Part shown: positions 60,701-64,000 of the stretch, piece by piece | How the letters are laid out: every line of letters starts with the position of its first letter | Position numbering within the stretch: the stretch's first letter is position 1 | From: Brachypodium distachyon | Lineage: Eukaryota > Streptophyta > Magnoliopsida > Poales > Poaceae | Reading direction: 5' to 3' | DNA length: 64,000 nt | Assembly (NCBI RefSeq): GCF_000005505.3 | Contig: NC_016134.3 | Coordinates: 40,920,150 to 40,984,149, forward strand | Position numbers and translations under genes: made by a program | The notes under the pieces: generated by a model | What the model saw: only the letters and a program-made list of their open reading frames with translations | Databases searched by the model: none | What the model was told of the DNA's origin: nothing

Positions 60701-62594
60701 TCCTCTTGGGAGTTCTCTTCATTTGTTGACTGCGTAGATGTTCCAGCCTTTCCAGTAACTAATTCTTGCCTCCAAAAACGGAAGAAAACACATGATGAAT
60801 CAATTGCTATTAGCCTAAGACAGTAAGGTACCCTGAGGATAAAGAACAAGAGGGTAAAAGTTAATATTCACCTTCCAACTGTCCCACCAGTAGTTTCCAT
60901 GTCTTCATCCAAAGAATGATCTCCCAAGTTTATGCCTTCTAGATGTTGAGTCCCTGCTTGCTCTGCTGCCTGATATTTATTGAAAACTTAGGTAAAGCAA
61001 GATTCACAAAAGCATGTTGGAGAAAAATAAGAGTCAGCAACTCAGCATGCTCTTTCAAATTTATCCCTGTGGAGAGAGATTCAATAACCAACAGCGTACA
61101 TTTGAGAGTTCGTCAGCCTCTCTTTTTGAAGCTTCTATTGCAGCCCGAAACATTTCCTCTTCTATGTCATTGTCCGTAACATGAACCAGTGGAGGAGCAG
61201 TTGGCACAGGAGGGCTTGGTTGCGAGGCATTTCTGTGGATATTACCATGCTGAGAAGATGGCAGAGATGAAAGTTCCTCATCGTCATCATCAATTATGAT
61301 AGTCTCACGACCTTCAGGGCCATACGAAGACTGATGTCCAGTGACATTCTCAATAACAGAAGCCTGACGAGAAGGACCAGCTTGAGTGTTGCTATCTTTA
61401 ACTTCAATAGGTGGCTCTCCAGGGTGTGAATTGTGCAAATCACGATTCAGAGTACCAGCAGAGCCAACTCGATCAAAAAACGTTTGCTGGAAATTCGGAT
61501 CCATAAGTGCAAAAGGGTCGTGCAGAGTTTCAGGGAACACAGAACTTCGGAATGTGTTATCAAGTGGTCCATCCAGCTCCATATCATCATGACTAGCAGG
61601 TACACTACTTTGATCAATCCTGTTCCTGAAAAAAAAAATGTCATATCATTTATCTGTTCTAGTGCAACATGGTACCTGGAGGGAAAATCTGAAAAACGTA
61701 CAATGTGTTGTCTCCTTCATTGAAGTGTGCATTGACAGCCTGATTAAGGTCACCAGCATGTTCCTGTGTGACATTCATCAGTAAGCTATTATGAGTAAAT
61801 ATATTGATGACAGTGATGGCAGAATGTTGCATTGGAACAACCAATTTGGAGGCCTACCTACCAACCACACCCATTCTCAAAATTAGCAAGATCTCAAGAA
61901 AAGAAAGACTACCATTTGAAGATAACATTATAGCCCAACTATTAAGCGTGTTCTGACTTAAAGTTATAAGTATCAGATCTAGCACAGTGGATGCACCGAA
62001 CACAGTTAACAGGCTCAATAGGAAACTACACTTGAAATAGTAGCTGGCATCTACATGTGTAAATTCCATTTTCATCATGGAACGCACCTAGACGATCAAG
62101 TAAGTTTTTATTTTCTCCGCAAACCGAACTTTGAGGCATTTAAAAAAAGAAGAGAGATGGGCCAAGCAAATCGTCCATTCATTTGGAACAGTAACTGCGA
62201 ATAGGGGGTTATGTGATCAAATTGGGCTTTCACAAAATCATACTGTAATTCATAAAGGGTGGAGGTAGCAAGCCGACAGAGATTTGCCAATGTAATTCAA
62301 TCCATAACTGCACAAGCAGCACATATAACTACATCAAGGACACCTCCAGGGTTCATCAAGGCACGCAACGAATCGGGAACATCTCAACCCCGTCGCGCGG
62401 CACCACGCGCACACCCCGCGAGCGCAACTGGTTTCTCGAGATTCGGGGTCGACCTACAGCGAACAAGGGGAAACAAGGGGAGAGGAGGAGGAGCGGAATT
62501 GGGGCACTACCTCGAGCTTGCGGACGGCGACGGCCTCATCAGCCCCGGTGATGCTCACGAAGGTGTCGATCGCCTCCTGCTGCGGCCTCGCCAT
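57744..62594 (-). CDS. PUX8: Plant UBX domain-containing protein (PUX8-like CDC48 adaptor), 557 aa
   Basis: Ten exons: 62594-62511, 61763-61702, 61625-61100, 60969-60872, 60769-60535, 60452-60264, 60181-60017, 59480-59337, 59237-59181 and 57857-57744. They total 1674 nt, with all joins GT-AG and in frame. The N-terminal UBA-like domain ([33 protein letters not shown]) binds ubiquitin. A UIM-like helix, [15 protein letters not shown], lies at about 202-221. The PUX8 block [20 protein letters not shown] follows at about 337-356. A charged coiled coil spans 399-453 and the UBX domain about 465-557 ([20 protein letters not shown] ... [12 protein letters not shown]). The UBX loop reads YPR, as in Arabidopsis PUX8, instead of FPR. 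These proteins recruit ubiquitinated clients to the AAA-ATPase CDC48/p97. The last intron holds a Stowaway MITE. Confidence 0.95.
57994..58087. mobile_element. Stowaway MITE in the last PUX8 intron, 94 bp
   Basis: The ends CTCCCTTCGATCCATAAAAA and, in reverse complement, CTCCCTCCGATCCATAAAAA are near-perfect inverted repeats that continue through AGTGTCGCCCA. TA precedes the element and TG follows, so one target base has changed. The intron borders are unaffected. Confidence 0.9.
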
Positions 62595-63929
62595 GGCCGG
62601 GAGGGTTTGGACCTTTGAGGCGACGATGCGAAGAGAAGGGGGGAGAGGACGAGCGTGGGGGAGAAGGCAAACTCGGAGCCAGGGGCTCGGAGGAGCGTTG
62701 TGTCGTTGTGACGACTGATGTAGTTTGCTTAGCCTTGCGCGTGGAGACCATTATTAGCATCGTGTCACAGCAAAGATTGCTCCATAAATCATCTATATCT
62801 AAATAGAGGTAACCCACTATCTGATTTTCCTGCACATGCAGCCATGCCACGTCAGCAACTTGTCACATCAGCATTGTTAGTGTTTTTTTTTTGAGAAAGT
62901 AACATGTTAATTGCCCCGGACGGACTGAGCCGTCCGCCTCCCTGCCCCCTCCCCGTTCCCGATCTTTCTCCTTCCACTAACCTCCTACCCAGTGCGATTC
63001 CCCTTCCTCGTCTTTTATGATTTGTCGTGCTCAAATGAAACGCCGCCACGGTTCTCATTATCTCGGGAGTATATATTCGTCTCCTCATCCTCTTTTCCCT
63101 CGTTACCTTCCTGGAGAGAAAATCGGTTTCCACTATAACTCGGTTTTTCCTTCCTGCGATTCCGGCCGTCCCGCCCCCGGCCGCCCTCGAATTGGTGGTT
63201 CCACGCCAAGCGGTAGTCGCAACGTCGCGGACGGAGATTCAAGAGGAGGAGGCGGCCGCAGATTGGACAAGGCAGCAACGGATTTTGTGGTTGGAAATCG
63301 GGAGGAAATTGCGACGGAACGGGAAAGGAAATCGGGAGGATTTGGAGGGGGAGGACATGCCTTATTCGCTGGGGATTTGGGAAAGAATAAACCGATTTGG
63401 GATCTCTCTTCGATCTCTCTTCTATTAGACACGCCTCCAGAGAGGCCGCTCCGGCGGAGAGGCGGAGGGACACTGCCCTCAGATCCACCAATGCAGCGAC
63501 ACTGGATCATTCTCCAATCTCCATGCTGTCATCGCGAGTGAAGCGACCGCCCCCGTACACGGGTTCGATCTCTGTGCTTTTAGTGCTAGTCCCTGGATCG
63601 ACTCACTAGCACACACAGTTTCAAGATGTAATATCATAGAACAAAGGTCTCAATATTACAACGCATCATCCAGAATTTAAAAGTACTTACAAACTCGCAT
63701 AACCTCATGGGTTAGCTGGAAATAAACCAATTGTTCAACAGCGGAAAACGGAAGATACAAGGGCTACATCAACACCACGTTGAGAGCGTGTTGGGATATA
63801 GGCCCGTAACCCAAAGAACCAGAACGTACTCTTACTCTTCGTCAGAGCTTTCTGCATCATTAAACGATGCAGCCACTAGGGTCAATACATTGAATGTATT
63901 GGCAAGATCACTAGGGGTTATAACAGAAC
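62595..63929. other. PUX8 upstream region and unclassified right-edge DNA
   Basis: The first 150 bases are the presumed PUX8 leader and promoter. From about 62870 onward the DNA holds overlapping open frames on both strands without family matches, then a stretch (63590-63900) that looks like part of a retroelement cut by the window edge. Nothing can be named. Confidence 0.4.
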
Positions 63930-63970
63930 CTATCTTTTAATCAAATAAATTTTATTTAATTAAAAGATAG
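63930..63970. repeat. 20-bp inverted repeat (hairpin)
   Basis: The arms 63930-63949 (CTATCTTTTAATCAAATAAA) and 63951-63970 are inverted copies with one mismatch and a 1-nt loop, in AT-rich DNA at the edge of the window. Confidence 0.7.
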
Positions 63971-64000
63971 TTGTTTAATCAAATGTGTGGCAAGCTCCTA

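Noticed and set aside
62539..62850. 103-codon frame overlapping the PUX8 first exon
   Set aside because: It is in a different frame from the UBA-like coding sequence, which is clearly homologous to PUX8.

Overview
The window is nuclear DNA from a grass, probably a pooid such as a Brachypodium relative; the species is an inference. The evidence is spliced plant genes with GT-AG introns, very GC-rich first exons typical of grasses, Stowaway, Mutator and Harbinger MITEs, a copia-type LTR element primed by initiator tRNA-Met, and one UFM1-ligase pseudogene that keeps its introns.

Layout. From 1 to 7 kb there is a single-exon MATE transporter (minus strand), then an old tandem duplication with a SINE in one copy and a Mutator MITE in the other. 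From 7 to 15 kb no gene is recognisable; the DNA is rich in short palindromic words (CATG, TAGC, GTAC). From 15 to 18 kb lie a non-autonomous copia element with 185-bp LTRs, a dispersed repeat and two tandem tRNA-Ala relics. From 20.0 to 22.6 kb there is a broken UFL1 pseudogene, itself split by a 1.1-kb DNA transposon. Next come a class I TCP transcription factor (23.4-24.5 kb), a gene-poor stretch, and a four-exon BAG co-chaperone gene (31.3-32.7 kb). A 1.46-kb Mutator-like element with inverted repeats of about 340 bp lies at 36.3-37.7 kb.

The right third is gene-dense: the nine-exon pre-rRNA processing gene RRP36 (41.6-44.3 kb), an F-box/PP2 lectin gene (48.7-50.5 kb), a small RING-H2 ligase of the BIG BROTHER group (52.6-54.5 kb), an eight-cysteine lipid-transfer-like protein (56.5-56.9 kb) and a ten-exon PUX8-type UBX protein (57.7-62.6 kb). 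All exon joins given here were made by reading the sequence, keep the reading frame and use GT-AG borders.

The genes do not form a pathway. By chance several concern ubiquitin-like modification or protein quality control (F-box, RING ligase, UBX/CDC48 adaptor, BAG co-chaperone, UFL1 relic). I saw no clearly new system. The most informative material is the layered mobile-element history and the UFL1 relic.
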